Below are positions 1 through 7,198 of a stretch of 16,139 bases of DNA, in pieces (position 1 is the stretch's first letter; each line of letters opens with the position of its first letter). The notes beneath the pieces were generated by a model that saw only the letters and a program-made list of their open reading frames with translations, searched no databases and was not told the DNA's origin. Origin of the DNA: Actinomycetota bacterium (GTDB taxonomy: Bacteria; Actinomycetota; Humimicrobiia; Humimicrobiales; Humimicrobiaceae). Position numbers and translations under genes: made by a program. Location: NCBI GenBank assembly GCA_003567835.1, contig PWYO01000165.1, positions 1 to 16,139 on the forward strand, given 5' to 3'.

Positions 1-969
1 CGCTGCAAAAGTGGTGGGCTTAATGCCTCCAGCGGTGCTGCCCGGAGAGGCACCGATAAACATGAGCACGGTGATAAAGAATAGGGTGGCAGGGGTTAGC
101 TGACCGATATTGATGGTGTTAAACCCCGCGGTCCTCGCAGTAACAGATTGGAAAAAACTGGCCAGAAGTTTGGTGCCCATCCCTCTTCCCGCGATGGATT
201 CGGGGTTTCTAAATTCAATTGCAAAAAAAAGCAGGGTCCCCAAAACAATTAAAAATCCAGTAATGGTCAATACCAGTTTGGCGTGCATTGAAAACTGCCT
301 GGTCTTATAGTAAGTAATGATCTCAGAGAGCACAGGAAAGCCCAGGCCTCCAAAAATGATCAGGGCCATCATGATCAGGTTTATGTTCGGGTCTCCCGCA
401 AAAGCTTCCAGGCTGGAAGAGTATAGGGAAAAACCAGCATTATTGAAAGCGCTTATGGAGTGAAATCCGCCAAAGGTTACCGCACTGCGAAGCGGATAGG
501 AATAATTGAAATAAAGCACAGATGATAGGAGCAGGAAACCTACAAACTGAAAAGCAAAGGTAACCGCGGCAATGAGCATGAAAAATTTAAACGGGCTGAA
601 TGACTGTTGCCGCCCAAAACTGCTGCTCAGGTAAAACTTGTCCTTTATGTGAATCTTCCTTCCCAGGATTAGACCGAATATGGAGCCCACGGTCATAATC
701 CCCAGGCCGCCCATCTGGATAAGGACAAGGATTACCGTTTGTCCCAGGCTGGTAAAATAGGTAGGGGTGTCCTGAACGATTAACCCGGTAACACATATGG
801 CTGAAGCTGAGGTAAATAAAGCATCGATATAACTGATCTGGCCCCCAGTAGTCATTTGGGGCAGCATCAAAAGAATGGATCCAAAAAGAATGGCACCGCC
901 AAAAGCCAAAAGTACCTGCTTGGCTATTTGGTTCTGTGTTTTAGAAGAAAAAAGGGGTAAATCTTTCAT
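1..969 (-). CDS. ktrB: KtrB/TrkH family potassium uptake protein, 5' part (runs off left edge)
   Basis: Reading the minus strand from an ATG at 969 gives an uninterrupted 323-residue frame to the window edge; the C-terminus lies outside. This is the channel subunit of a Ktr/Trk-type K+ uptake system in the cytoplasmic membrane. Three of the four expected pore loops, each with its selectivity-filter glycine, are visible: SASAICVTGL near residues 54-63, HSISAFNNAGFSL and SVTARTAGFNT. They are followed by the family motif FIGASPGSTAGGIK next to the cut edge. Hydrophobic helices alternate with these loops throughout. The short N-terminus is closer to KtrB than to long TrkH proteins. A cytosolic RCK partner (KtrA/TrkA) is expected but is not in the window; it could lie to the left. 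No Shine-Dalgarno sequence precedes the ATG. A TATAAC at 987-982 would give an almost leaderless mRNA. Family is certain; the KtrB versus TrkH choice is likely only. Confidence 0.93.
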   Translation of the reverse strand, partial: MKDLPLFSSKTQNQIAKQVLLAFGGAILFGSILLMLPQMTTGGQISYIDALFTSASAICVTGLIVQDTPTYFTSLGQTVILVLIQMGGLGIMTVGSIFGLILGRKIHIKDKFYLSSSFGRQQSFSPFKFFMLIAAVTFAFQFVGFLLLSSVLYFNYSYPLRSAVTFGGFHSISAFNNAGFSLYSSSLEAFAGDPNINLIMMALIIFGGLGFPVLSEIITYYKTRQFSMHAKLVLTITGFLIVLGTLLFFAIEFRNPESIAGRGMGTKLLASFFQSVTARTAGFNTINIGQLTPATLFFITVLMFIGASPGSTAGGIKPTTFAA

Positions 970-1102
970 TTTATTTATTGGGTTATATTAAACACTAATT
1001 TTAATCAATAAGAAATACAAATACAATAACAATTTTACAATAAAAACAGCTTGCAGTTCCCAATTATAGGTATTATGATAGAATAAAACATAGAAATAAA
1101 TA

Positions 1103-1130
1103 TTGAAATAAATATAGCAAGAATCATAAT
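1103..1130 (+). promoter_or_regulatory. Candidate sigma70-type promoter of the ftsB-ppx pair
   Basis: TTGAAA at 1103-1108 and CATAAT at 1125-1130 each match the -35 and -10 consensus at five of six positions, with a 16 bp spacer. Transcription would start near 1137, about 19 bases before the ftsB ATG. The -35 overlaps an 11-base direct repeat (GAAATAAATAT at 1093 and 1105). The -10 sits in the right arm of an inverted repeat (TATTATGAT 1071-1079 / ATCATAATA 1123-1131), so a regulator could bind here. The region is very AT-rich, which raises the chance of fortuitous matches. Confidence 0.45.
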
Positions 1131-1155
1131 AGTTTTATAGCATACCTACTTTGCC

Positions 1156-1560
1156 ATGAGCAACAAAATTAAATTTATCAGCATCCTTTCCAGAAAAGCA
1201 AAGATTAACATATTGGCTGTCATGGTCCTACTTTTTATATCCGCCACCGTCCTTTTGTCTATTAACCAGATTACCACTCTTATGGAAAAAAGAGAAAAAG
1301 TTGTTGAGCTGGAAGAAAGACTGGCTTGGGTTCGAAATGAAAATATCAAGCTCCTTGCTGATGAAAAAAGCCTGTATACTGATGAAGGCATACAAAGAGA
1401 AGCAAGAAGTCAGTTTAACATGACCTTGGGAGATGAAAGAAATTATTTTCTTTTAATCCAGCAAACCTCCCAGGATTCCCAGGAACGGAAGCACACCTAC
1501 CAGCCATCCAATCTTTGGGAGAATATTAAGGTCTTTTACCACCAGGAAATAAAAGAATAA
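1156..1560 (+). CDS. ftsB: FtsB/DivIC-like septum formation initiator protein
   Basis: A 134-residue bitopic membrane protein with the FtsB/DivIC layout. It has a short basic cytoplasmic N-terminus, one transmembrane helix at about residues 17-37 (INILAVMVLLFISATVLLSI), then a charged heptad-rich coiled coil at about 40-75 (MEKREKVVELEERLAWVRNE). The coiled coil ends in the asparagine-rich stretch typical of the family, followed by the segment TDEGIQREARSQFNMTLGDE. That segment resembles the conserved region where FtsB meets the FtsL/FtsQ division complex. The C-terminal tail of about 35 residues is poorly conserved. The stop is 6 bases before the next gene, so the two are probably co-transcribed. 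An FtsB-type gene beside ppx/gppA is a known arrangement in Gram-positive-related bacteria. No clear ribosome binding site precedes the ATG, but it is the only start that leaves the membrane helix intact. Confidence 0.83.
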   Translation: MSNKIKFISILSRKAKINILAVMVLLFISATVLLSINQITTLMEKREKVVELEERLAWVRNENIKLLADEKSLYTDEGIQREARSQFNMTLGDERNYFLLIQQTSQDSQERKHTYQPSNLWENIKVFYHQEIKE

Positions 1561-1566
1561 TCGTCT

Positions 1567-2484
1567 ATGAACCTTGCTGCTATGGACATTGGCACCAATT
1601 CTGTTCGCCTCCTGGTTTCCAGCTGCGGCCGGGGCAGGTTCAAAACCCTTTACAGAACCATGCATATTACCAGAATCGGGCAAGACTTGGGCCGCAATAA
1701 AACCATTTCTGTGGCTGCTGCCCAGAGAACCTTAAACGTGCTCAAAAAATATAGGCAGGCCTTGGACCAATACCGGGTAAAACAATACAGGGCAGTGGGA
1801 ACCAATGCTTTAAGGGTGGCAAAAAATGGGAAATGGTTTACTGCACTGGCAAGCCAGAAGGTTGGATTAGATATCGAAATCATCAGTGGAAAGCAAGAGG
1901 CAGACCTTAGTTTTGCCGGCGCAGCCAAAGGCCTCCAGCTGGGCAAAATAAAGGGGATGGGGGACCTGGAAAAGGTCATGGTCCTGGATATTGGAGGAGG
2001 GAGCACAGAGATCATCATAGGTTCCCCAAAAAGACCCGAGCACTCAGTAAGTACAGCATTAGGCTGTGTCACCCTTACTGAAAAATTTGGAGATGACACA
2101 GAAAAGATCGAGGCTTATGCTGCTGATTCTCTAAAATCATCGGTTCATAATCTTAAAAGAAGCGGTTTGACCATGGTCGGGCTGGCGGGGACCATTACCA
2201 CCATAGCCGCCATAGACCTGGGTTTAGACAAGTATGACCGGGACCGGATACACCACCACAGATTGGGTAAAAAAAATATTGAAACAATCTATGAAAGGCT
2301 CAAAGGCCTGGATCTCGGAGAAAGAAAAAAAGTCAGGGGTTTGGATCCGGAACGGGCAGATATCATCGTAGCAGGCACTGCGATTCTGTTAAGCGTGCTA
2401 GATTATTTTAACAAAGAAGAGATCATAGTAAGCGAAGAAGACATTCTGGATGGGATTATTTACAGCTTATCTGATTTCTGGTAG
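1567..2484 (+). CDS. Ppx/GppA family phosphatase (exopolyphosphatase / pppGpp phosphatase-like)
   Basis: A 305-residue protein of the ASKHA-fold Ppx/GppA family, which hydrolyses polyphosphate and/or converts pppGpp to ppGpp in the cytoplasm. Diagnostic motifs are all present in order: the N-terminal phosphate loop MDIGTNSVRLLV (residues 6-17), AVGTNALRVAKNG near 79-91, the catalytic-glutamate region IISGKQEADLSFAGAA near 101-116, the second phosphate loop VLDIGGGSTEIIIG, and GLAGTITTIAAID. The C-terminus ends with SEEDILDGIIYSL. The length matches the short single-module form, which lacks the HD-like C-terminal domain of E. coli Ppx and GppA; it is therefore not possible to choose between polyphosphatase and pppGpp phosphatase. 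It starts 6 bases after ftsB. Translation could begin at residue 1 or at the internal ATG at 1582; neither has a strong Shine-Dalgarno. Confidence 0.93.
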   Translation: MNLAAMDIGTNSVRLLVSSCGRGRFKTLYRTMHITRIGQDLGRNKTISVAAAQRTLNVLKKYRQALDQYRVKQYRAVGTNALRVAKNGKWFTALASQKVGLDIEIISGKQEADLSFAGAAKGLQLGKIKGMGDLEKVMVLDIGGGSTEIIIGSPKRPEHSVSTALGCVTLTEKFGDDTEKIEAYAADSLKSSVHNLKRSGLTMVGLAGTITTIAAIDLGLDKYDRDRIHHHRLGKKNIETIYERLKGLDLGERKKVRGLDPERADIIVAGTAILLSVLDYFNKEEIIVSEEDILDGIIYSLSDFW

Positions 2485-2501
2485 AATGTGTAAATCAAAT
2501 T

Positions 2502-2589
2502 GCCCGAGTGGCGGAATTGGTAGACGCAACGGACTTAAAATCCGTTGAGGTTTTTCCTCGTGCCAGTTCGATTCTGGCCTCGGGCACCA
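2502..2589 (+). tRNA. tRNA-Leu (anticodon UAA), CCA encoded
   Basis: All cloverleaf elements are visible. The acceptor stem GCCCGAG (2502-2508) pairs with CTCGGGC (2579-2585), followed by A73 and an encoded CCA (2587-2589). The D-arm contains GGAATTGGTAGACGC. The anticodon stem ACGGA/TCCGT (2529-2533 / 2541-2545) encloses the loop CTTAAAA with anticodon TAA at 2536-2538. A long class II variable arm TGAGGTTTTTCCTCG follows, as expected for leucine. The T-arm is GCCAG TTCGATT CTGGC. It decodes UUA, and UUG by wobble. It lies 17 bases after the ppx stop on the same strand. Confidence 0.98.
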
Positions 2590-3413
2590 CTTCCATGCTG
2601 CTATGATTTGCAGGTTCCAATCCCTTCATTGCAGCCATTTTTGAATCGGTTTGCTCAGGTATTATTTTCATGCTTTTCGGAAAGGACCCATTAGATTTTT
2701 CCCTTCTAAGGATCAAAAATGATAAAGAATTTGTAAGATGATGAAAACCATTTTATTAGAATGAAATCCTGCAATGAGCAATAAATGGTTATATGCAAAA
2801 TACAGAAATTATGTTTAGGACCTGTCTGGTTTGGGTGGTGCGTCTCAATAATCAATGTGAATATTGCCTGTAATGAGGTGTGCCTTCCTGTTTTTCTTTT
2901 ACAGCCAATCGTAGCAACGATATTAAAAAATGGCTTATGATACGGGGAAGGCTTACCGACTATAATAAACGGGTTTCCTGAATTATTTCCTGTCTATACT
3001 GGTTTTGGCCTTAAACTTGCTGCTGTAATCTCCCTGAGGTCTCTTCTACTATTGTTGGGCATTGGGGCCGGGCGTGCCGATTATTTTGCTTTCACAAATA
3101 GAATAAGGTGACCTATGCAAGCGGGAAATAGAAATCAAAGATGAACAATGATGGTGATTTCCATTAAATCCACTCACTTGCAATTTCTTTTTGCAGATCC
3201 ATAGAATGCAAGATCCATTTTATAAGTTGTGGTGCAATAAATTTAAAAAAAATAAAAAAATAACCCAAAAATATGTTAAAATAGTCAAAATATTATCTGC
3301 TATAAAAATAGTAGAGCAATTACTTTCTGTTTCATGGAGACTGCTCGGCACTTTAAAGAGCAGGGCTTGTATCATAAAAATAGAAGTTTGCCTATTTTGT
3401 ATTATTGGAAACA
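2590..3413 (+). other. 824 bp gap without a convincing gene
   Basis: I find no recognisable gene here. The only longer frame with an initiator (from 3191, about 79 codons) is lysine- and isoleucine-rich because the DNA is AT-rich; it overlaps the ABC ATPase start and has no ribosome binding site. A stop-free but startless stretch at 2941-3111 encodes a hydrophobic peptide with segments such as LPTIINGFPELFPVYTGFG and could be a decayed gene fragment. The last 150 bases are extremely AT-rich and probably carry the promoter of the ABC exporter. No RNA family or mobile element could be recognised by eye. The position next to a tRNA-Leu would suit an old integration scar, but no attachment-site repeat of the tRNA 3' end was found. 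Confidence 0.5.
3298..3306 (+). promoter_or_regulatory. Candidate extended -10 promoter of the ABC exporter
   Basis: TGCTATAAA at 3298-3306 is an extended -10 element (TGN plus TATAAA) in a strongly AT-rich stretch, about 108 bases before the ATPase ATG. No good -35 hexamer is found at the usual distance. The same TGCTATAA string occurs before the synthase operon at 9212-9220. This rests on motif similarity only. Confidence 0.3.
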
Positions 3414-4319
3414 ATGCTAGAAGTAAGTAATTTAAGCAAAAAATACGGCAATCTGGCTGCGGTCAATCAAGTTGGATTTAAAGTTGACAAGGGCCAGATA
3501 TTCGGCTTACTTGGCCCCAATGGGGCAGGCAAGACCACTACAGTGGAAATGATAGAGGGATTAAGAAGGCCGGATTCAGGTTCAATTACCATCAAATCCA
3601 TTGATGCCCTAAAAGAAAGGGAAACAGTAAAACAGATGATTGGGGTACAGCTCCAAAGCACCACCATTTACGATAAAATCAAAATAAAAGAGGCCATTGA
3701 TCTTTTTGGAAGCTACTATAAGAGAAGTATTCCTTCAGAAAAAATACTTAATCTCGTATCCTTAAATGACAAGAAGAATGCTTATTACATGACTCTTTCC
3801 GGCGGCCAGAAGCAGAGGCTGGCCATAGGCCTGGCCCTGGTCAATGACCCGGATATACTTTTTTTAGACGAACCTACCACCGGACTTGACCCTCAGGCCA
3901 GAAGAAACATCTGGACCATCATAGCGGATTTAAAAAAGGAGGGTAAAACAATTTTGCTTACCACCCATTACATGGAAGAGGCTGAAAAGCTTTGTGATGT
4001 GGTAGCCATCATGGACAATGGTAAAATTATTGCTATGGATTCTCCCAGCAACCTCATAAGCCAGGCGGGCCTTGACGCTAGTGTTGAGTTTACCTCCAGC
4101 CAGAAAGACTTTGAAGCAGTTATTAAAAATATTGGCCCGGAAAAATTTGCCAGAGAGGGTGATAAGGGAATCATATACACACAGAACAGTTCTGCAGTAT
4201 TGAAGGAAATCGCTCTTTTTGAAGAAAGAAAACAGATACATATTGAACATATTTCCACCAGAAGGGCTACACTGGAAGATGTTTTTTTGTATTTAACCGG
4301 CAAGAAACTCAGGGAGTAG
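3414..4319 (+). CDS. ABC-2 type transporter ATP-binding protein
   Basis: A 301-residue nucleotide-binding subunit of an ABC exporter of the DrrA/CcmA-like multidrug or antibiotic resistance group. Complete motifs are visible: Walker A GPNGAGKTT (34-42), Q-loop glutamine in IGVQLQ (76-81), signature LSGGQ (128-132), Walker B ILFLDEP (148-154), D-loop GLDP, and H-loop histidine 185 in TTHYMEEAEKLCD. About 100 further residues follow the ATPase core, ending in the ARRATLEDVFL-like motif (TRRATLEDVFLYLTGK) typical of DrrA-type subunits. The ATP hydrolysed drives the permease encoded 2 bases downstream. An in-frame TTG at 3405 would add three residues. ATG 3414 gives the expected MLEVSNLSKKYG start, although the GGAA before it is very close (3 bases), so initiation is probably weak. 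The substrate cannot be told. Confidence 0.95.
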   Translation: MLEVSNLSKKYGNLAAVNQVGFKVDKGQIFGLLGPNGAGKTTTVEMIEGLRRPDSGSITIKSIDALKERETVKQMIGVQLQSTTIYDKIKIKEAIDLFGSYYKRSIPSEKILNLVSLNDKKNAYYMTLSGGQKQRLAIGLALVNDPDILFLDEPTTGLDPQARRNIWTIIADLKKEGKTILLTTHYMEEAEKLCDVVAIMDNGKIIAMDSPSNLISQAGLDASVEFTSSQKDFEAVIKNIGPEKFAREGDKGIIYTQNSSAVLKEIALFEERKQIHIEHISTRRATLEDVFLYLTGKKLRE

Positions 4320-4321
4320 CC

Positions 4322-5065
4322 ATGAGGGTTTTAGGCAGACAGATACATCTGGAAATTAAACTTTTTTTAAGAAGAAAAGATGACCTGTTCTGGACTCTGG
4401 CTTTTCCATTGTTTTTCATGATACTCTACGGCCTAATATATGGAGAAATTGTTTGGGATGAATTTGGACTAAGGGCCATAGATTATGTAACTTCAGGGCT
4501 TTTGGTTATGGCCTTGATGGTTACCGGAATTATGGCAACAGCAACAGGTCTGGTAGAGGATCGAGAAAAAGGCATTTTCCGGAGGTTTTCACTTACGCCC
4601 CTAAAAAGGCATACCATTATTGGGGGCCAGATCATTCACAGATACCTGGTTATGCTTGTACAGACGATCATCCTGCTGGCAATAGGGGTACTGATATTTG
4701 ATGTACAGATAAGCGGAAATTACTTTTTTTTGTGGATTATGGTTACCCTGGGTGCTTTCTGCTTTTTAAGCATAGGTTTTTTTCTGGCCAGTTTCATTAA
4801 ATCCGCCAGGGCTGCAACACCGGTTTGTATGATTGTTTTTTTTGTATTGCTGTTTTTGGGCGGAATATTTTTTCCTGTGGCCATTATGCCCAATTTTATA
4901 GAATTTGTCTCCATGGTTCTTCCCTCTACCTATTTAAATGACGCTTTTCGTTTAATTATGGTGGAAGGTGAACCGATACAGGTGGCCTGGAAAGAAATAT
5001 TGGTTGTGACCGGGTGGATCATTGTAACCTTGGGTCTTTCCATTAAATTTTTTAAATGGGAATAG
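4322..5065 (+). CDS. ABC-2 type transporter permease
   Basis: A 247-residue integral membrane permease of the ABC-2 family, partner of the ATPase that ends 2 bases upstream. The Shine-Dalgarno AGGGAG (4311-4316) lies inside the end of the ATPase gene, so translation is probably coupled. Six hydrophobic helices can be drawn, starting with TLAFPLFFMILYGLIYG (near 22-38) after a basic amphipathic N-terminus (LFLRRKDDLFW). The hallmark cytoplasmic loop GLVEDREKGIFRRFSLTPLK (near 79-98) is present. Further helices follow, and the last external segment contains FFPVAIMPNFIEFVSMVLPSTYLNDAFR, the usual ABC-2 motif. Together with the ATPase it should form a half-size exporter (two plus two subunits) for a drug, lipid or peptide substrate that cannot be named. 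No regulator gene is adjacent. Confidence 0.92.
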   Translation: MRVLGRQIHLEIKLFLRRKDDLFWTLAFPLFFMILYGLIYGEIVWDEFGLRAIDYVTSGLLVMALMVTGIMATATGLVEDREKGIFRRFSLTPLKRHTIIGGQIIHRYLVMLVQTIILLAIGVLIFDVQISGNYFFLWIMVTLGAFCFLSIGFFLASFIKSARAATPVCMIVFFVLLFLGGIFFPVAIMPNFIEFVSMVLPSTYLNDAFRLIMVEGEPIQVAWKEILVVTGWIIVTLGLSIKFFKWE

Positions 5066-5537
5066 TTTTTTGACCTTTCATGGGCGAATAGCCCCCCGCA
5101 GCGTATTCATATAAAACCAAACGCACTGAAAACACCGTTCCTGCCTTTTGCAGGTTTAAGTTCTTTTATACCGCCCTTCTTCTGTTTTGCTGTAAAACAT
5201 TTGATAAAAATGTCATTTTATTCTAAGCAATGCAATATAAAACCTCTATGGGAAATTGTCTGTTCTTCATTTATTTTTGGACAAAAAGCTCGGTTTTTTA
5301 CCGATGCAGTGCCTGAAACCTTGTTTAAAAAAGATGGGCAAATGACCCTAAATCAAGCATTGTGCCGACGTATTACTAAAAATTGAACCTGTGCTGCCGT
5401 AAAGCTTAAAGCTGGCCTGCGGCAATATTGAAATATGGGCTTATTGATGGTAATATCCGATTTAATTTGGCCATATTGTAGAGACACCGTGATAATCGAA
5501 ATCACTGAATCATGATTCCCATACAGGAGCACAGAAA
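5066..5537 (+). other. 472 bp gap between exporter and DUF21 gene
   Basis: No gene can be supported. A 61-codon frame beginning with TTG at 5201 has no ribosome binding site and no family resemblance. The gap holds a short hairpin at 5140-5154 that may end the exporter transcript, several AT-rich stretches, and the Shine-Dalgarno of the next gene (AGGAG, 5524-5528). A promoter for the downstream gene must be here unless it is read through, but I see no strong hexamer pair. Confidence 0.45.
5140..5167 (+). terminator. Possible weak terminator after the ABC exporter
   Basis: CCTGC (5140-5144) pairs with GCAGG (5150-5154) around a CTTTT loop and is followed by TTTAAGTTCTTTT. The five-pair stem is short and the T tract is interrupted, so termination would be weak. 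Position, 75 bases after the permease stop, is right for the operon end. Confidence 0.35.
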
Positions 5538-6545
5538 ATGACAGCTTATATTTGGATAGGCATTGTCCTTTGTTTATCTCAGTCGGCCATGCTCTCAGGG
5601 CTCAACCTGGCTTATTTTAGCCAAAGCAAGCTGCGCCTGGAGCTGGAAGCGGAAAAACAAAATAAGTATGCCCTCCGTGTTCTTGCACTCAGGAAAGATT
5701 CTAACTTTTTACTGGTGACCATTCTATGGGCCAATGTGGGCGTCAATGTCCTTTTGGCGCTGCTTTCCGGCTCTGTGCTTACCGGCATTCTTGCTTTTCT
5801 TTTTTCTACAGTGGTGATTACCATTTTGGGCGAAATCATCCCCCAGGCCTATTTTTCCAGACATGCTTTGCGGGTAGCATCTTTTTTTTACCCTTTTATT
5901 CGCATATATCAGTATGTTCTTTTTCCCATTGCCAAACCCACTTCTCTGGTCCTGGATAAATGGCTGGGCAAAGAAGCAATTCCCTATTTTGAAGAAAAAG
6001 ATTTGCGGGGGCTCATTAAAATGCATATGGAATCCCTGGATACCAATATAGAAAAAATGGAAGGCAAAGGTGCTTTAAACTTTCTAGCTTTAGATGATCT
6101 GCCCATGTCTGCAGAAGGGGAGGACGTCGATCCCAAAAGCATTATGCAGCTACCTTTTGAACAAAACATGCCTGTTTTTCCAGAGATTACTGCTTCCACT
6201 GCAGACCCATTTCTTAAAACAGTGCAGCGGTCGGGCAAAAAGTGGATGATTATAACCGATGAGGGTAAACAGCCGCGCATGGCCCTGAATACCGATGCAT
6301 TCCTAAGGGATGCTTTGTTTAAACCCTATTATTTCAAACCGATTCGGCACTGCCACAAGCCCATCATTGTAAAAGATGAACGGATGACTTTGGGGCAAAT
6401 CATTCCCCGGCTCAAAGTGGATGCAAAGCACATAGGTGATGATGTAATCGATGAAGACATCATCCTGGTATGGGGCAATGTGAAAAAAATCATCACCGGT
6501 TCAGATCTCCTAGGCAGGCTTCTTCGGGGCATTGTTTCTAAATAA
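5538..6545 (+). CDS. DUF21/CNNM transmembrane domain protein with a divergent C-terminal half
   Basis: A 335-residue membrane protein. The N-terminal 140 residues match the CNNM transmembrane (DUF21) domain of CorB/CorC/HlyC-type proteins, which are implicated in Mg2+ or other divalent-metal transport. It has a first helix with SAMLSGLNLAYFSQSKLRLE (17-36), a small-residue-rich helix NVGVNVLLALLSGS, a helix ending TILGEIIPQAYFSRHA with the conserved E-I-I-P-Q-A signature, and a fourth helix FFYPFIRIYQYVLFPIAKPTS. The C-terminal half is where a CBS pair normally sits. It starts with the usual linker (FEEKDLRGLIKMH) but the CBS repeats are barely recognisable (WMIITDEGKQPRMALNTDAF; MTLGQIIPRLKV). 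There is no CorC_HlyC domain. AGGAG at 5524-5528 supports the ATG. It appears monocistronic, ended by the hairpin at 6625-6651. Confidence 0.85.
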   Translation: MTAYIWIGIVLCLSQSAMLSGLNLAYFSQSKLRLELEAEKQNKYALRVLALRKDSNFLLVTILWANVGVNVLLALLSGSVLTGILAFLFSTVVITILGEIIPQAYFSRHALRVASFFYPFIRIYQYVLFPIAKPTSLVLDKWLGKEAIPYFEEKDLRGLIKMHMESLDTNIEKMEGKGALNFLALDDLPMSAEGEDVDPKSIMQLPFEQNMPVFPEITASTADPFLKTVQRSGKKWMIITDEGKQPRMALNTDAFLRDALFKPYYFKPIRHCHKPIIVKDERMTLGQIIPRLKVDAKHIGDDVIDEDIILVWGNVKKIITGSDLLGRLLRGIVSK

Positions 6546-6624
6546 CGGTGCAGCGCTTTGTTTGGCCAAAACCTGTGTGATGGGTTCCCAGGGTACACCC
6601 AAACATTCAAAATGCCATAGAAAA

Positions 6625-6651
6625 CCAGCTACTCGCTGGGTTTCTTTTTTT
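6625..6651 (+). terminator. Intrinsic terminator shared by convergent genes
   Basis: CCAGC (6625-6629) and GCTGG (6635-6639) form a stem around TACTC. The stem can be extended by A-T pairs, and a T-rich run (6641-6651, TTTCTTTTTTT) follows on the plus strand. It lies 80 bases after the DUF21 gene stop. The hairpin overlaps the stop codon of the minus-strand gene at 6629-6631; read leftward it is followed by TTTTC, so it may act in both directions. Confidence 0.7.
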
Positions 6652-6940
6652 CAGCACCAACCATATCGGTCAGCATTTTTTTTGCAGCCTGGAGATCTTC
6701 TAAAAATTTTTCTTTTTGGGCAGGGTCATAAAGATTTTTACCCCTGTGGTATTTCGTATCTTCAAAGGCCAGCTTTTTAAAATCATTGACTCGGCCTTTC
6801 CATGCAGGGGGCAGATTTTTTAATATGCTCATGCAGGATGCATGCCAGGCTCTGAACCGGGGATGCCTGCTGTCAAGGTCCATGAGTTTGTCTATTTCTT
6901 TTATTTTGCTTTTAATCGCTTTTGCACTTTTTGGTTCCAT
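6629..6940 (-). CDS. Small hypothetical protein, 103 aa
   Basis: A soluble, basic, helical protein with no family I can name with confidence. Its composition is that of a real protein: KAIKSKIKEIDKLMDLDSRH (near 8-27), then an aromatic-basic core FRAWHASCMSILKNLPPAWK and FKKLAFEDTKYHRG, and a charged C-terminal helix KEKFLEDLQAAKKML. The F-x-A-W-H plus later F-K-x-L-x-F pattern recalls short N-terminal helical modules seen in some abortive-infection or effector-like bacterial proteins, but that is only an impression. I chose ATG 6940 because a weak AAGAG precedes it. The frame can be extended to a TTG at 7021, but the extra 27 residues come from a T-rich repeat tract read as a hydrophobic helix and are probably spurious. 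It lies alone between convergent and divergent neighbours. Confidence 0.6.
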   Translation of the reverse strand: MEPKSAKAIKSKIKEIDKLMDLDSRHPRFRAWHASCMSILKNLPPAWKGRVNDFKKLAFEDTKYHRGKNLYDPAQKEKFLEDLQAAKKMLTDMVGAEKKKPSE

Positions 6941-6955
6941 GCTCTTATCATATCC

Positions 6956-7030
6956 GTAAACAAAGAAAAGAACAAGTAAACAAAGAAAAGAACAAAAACA
7001 AAGAAAAAAACAAAAGAACAAAAGAACAAA
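6956..7030. repeat. A-rich tandem repeat (two exact 20-mers plus degenerate copies)
   Basis: GTAAACAAAGAAAAGAACAA occurs exactly twice head to tail (6956-6975 and 6976-6995). It decays into a third imperfect copy and then CAAAAGAA repeated at 7011 and 7019. The whole 75 bases are almost free of T on the plus strand. It lies just upstream of the ATG of the minus-strand hypothetical gene and would form a U- and C-rich leader in that transcript. Confidence 0.85.
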
Positions 7031-7037
7031 TAAAAAT

Positions 7038-7063
7038 GAGCGGTTTCTTTTACAAAACCGCTC
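7038..7063 (-). terminator. Hairpin with T-rich tract on the minus strand, attenuator-like
   Basis: GAGCGGTTT (7038-7046) and AAACCGCTC (7055-7063) form a perfect nine-pair stem with an eight-base loop. On the minus strand the hairpin is followed by ATTTTTATTTGTTCTTTTG, a terminator-like U-rich tract; on the plus strand the following bases are purines. No minus-strand gene lies upstream in the window: archease at 7236 is divergent. The structure may therefore sit in the leader of the gene starting at 6940, or block antisense transcription. Confidence 0.5.
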
Positions 7064-7198
7064 GAAGGGGAAATGAATGGTTGTTATTCTACAACAAAAA
7101 AAAGAAAATACAAGGGATTATTCCATAAAAAGCGTTTTTAATTTCAATTCATTGCCGGTTATTCTTTGCCAGTTGGCTTTTTCCCAATAGCAGGATAC

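Noticed and set aside
2495..2716. Minus-strand 73-codon frame
   Set aside because: It is antisense to tRNA-Leu; the peptide ARIELARGKTSTDFKSVAS is a well-known artefact of translating Leu tRNA genes backwards.
3191..3430. Plus-strand 79-codon frame before the ABC ATPase
   Set aside because: Lys/Ile-rich product of AT-rich DNA, no ribosome site, and it overlaps the real ATPase start.
5201..5386. 61-codon frame with TTG start
   Set aside because: No ribosome site and no recognisable family; isolated in a non-coding gap.
6532..6780. Plus-strand 82-codon frame at the end of the DUF21 gene
   Set aside because: It runs through the terminator at 6625-6651 and lies antisense to the small minus-strand gene, whose product is more protein-like.
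6941..7021. N-terminal extension of the 103-aa protein to TTG 7021, giving a hydrophobic helix
   Set aside because: The helix is encoded by the low-complexity repeat tract and has no ribosome site; the ATG at 6940 is preferred, although a real membrane anchor cannot be wholly excluded.
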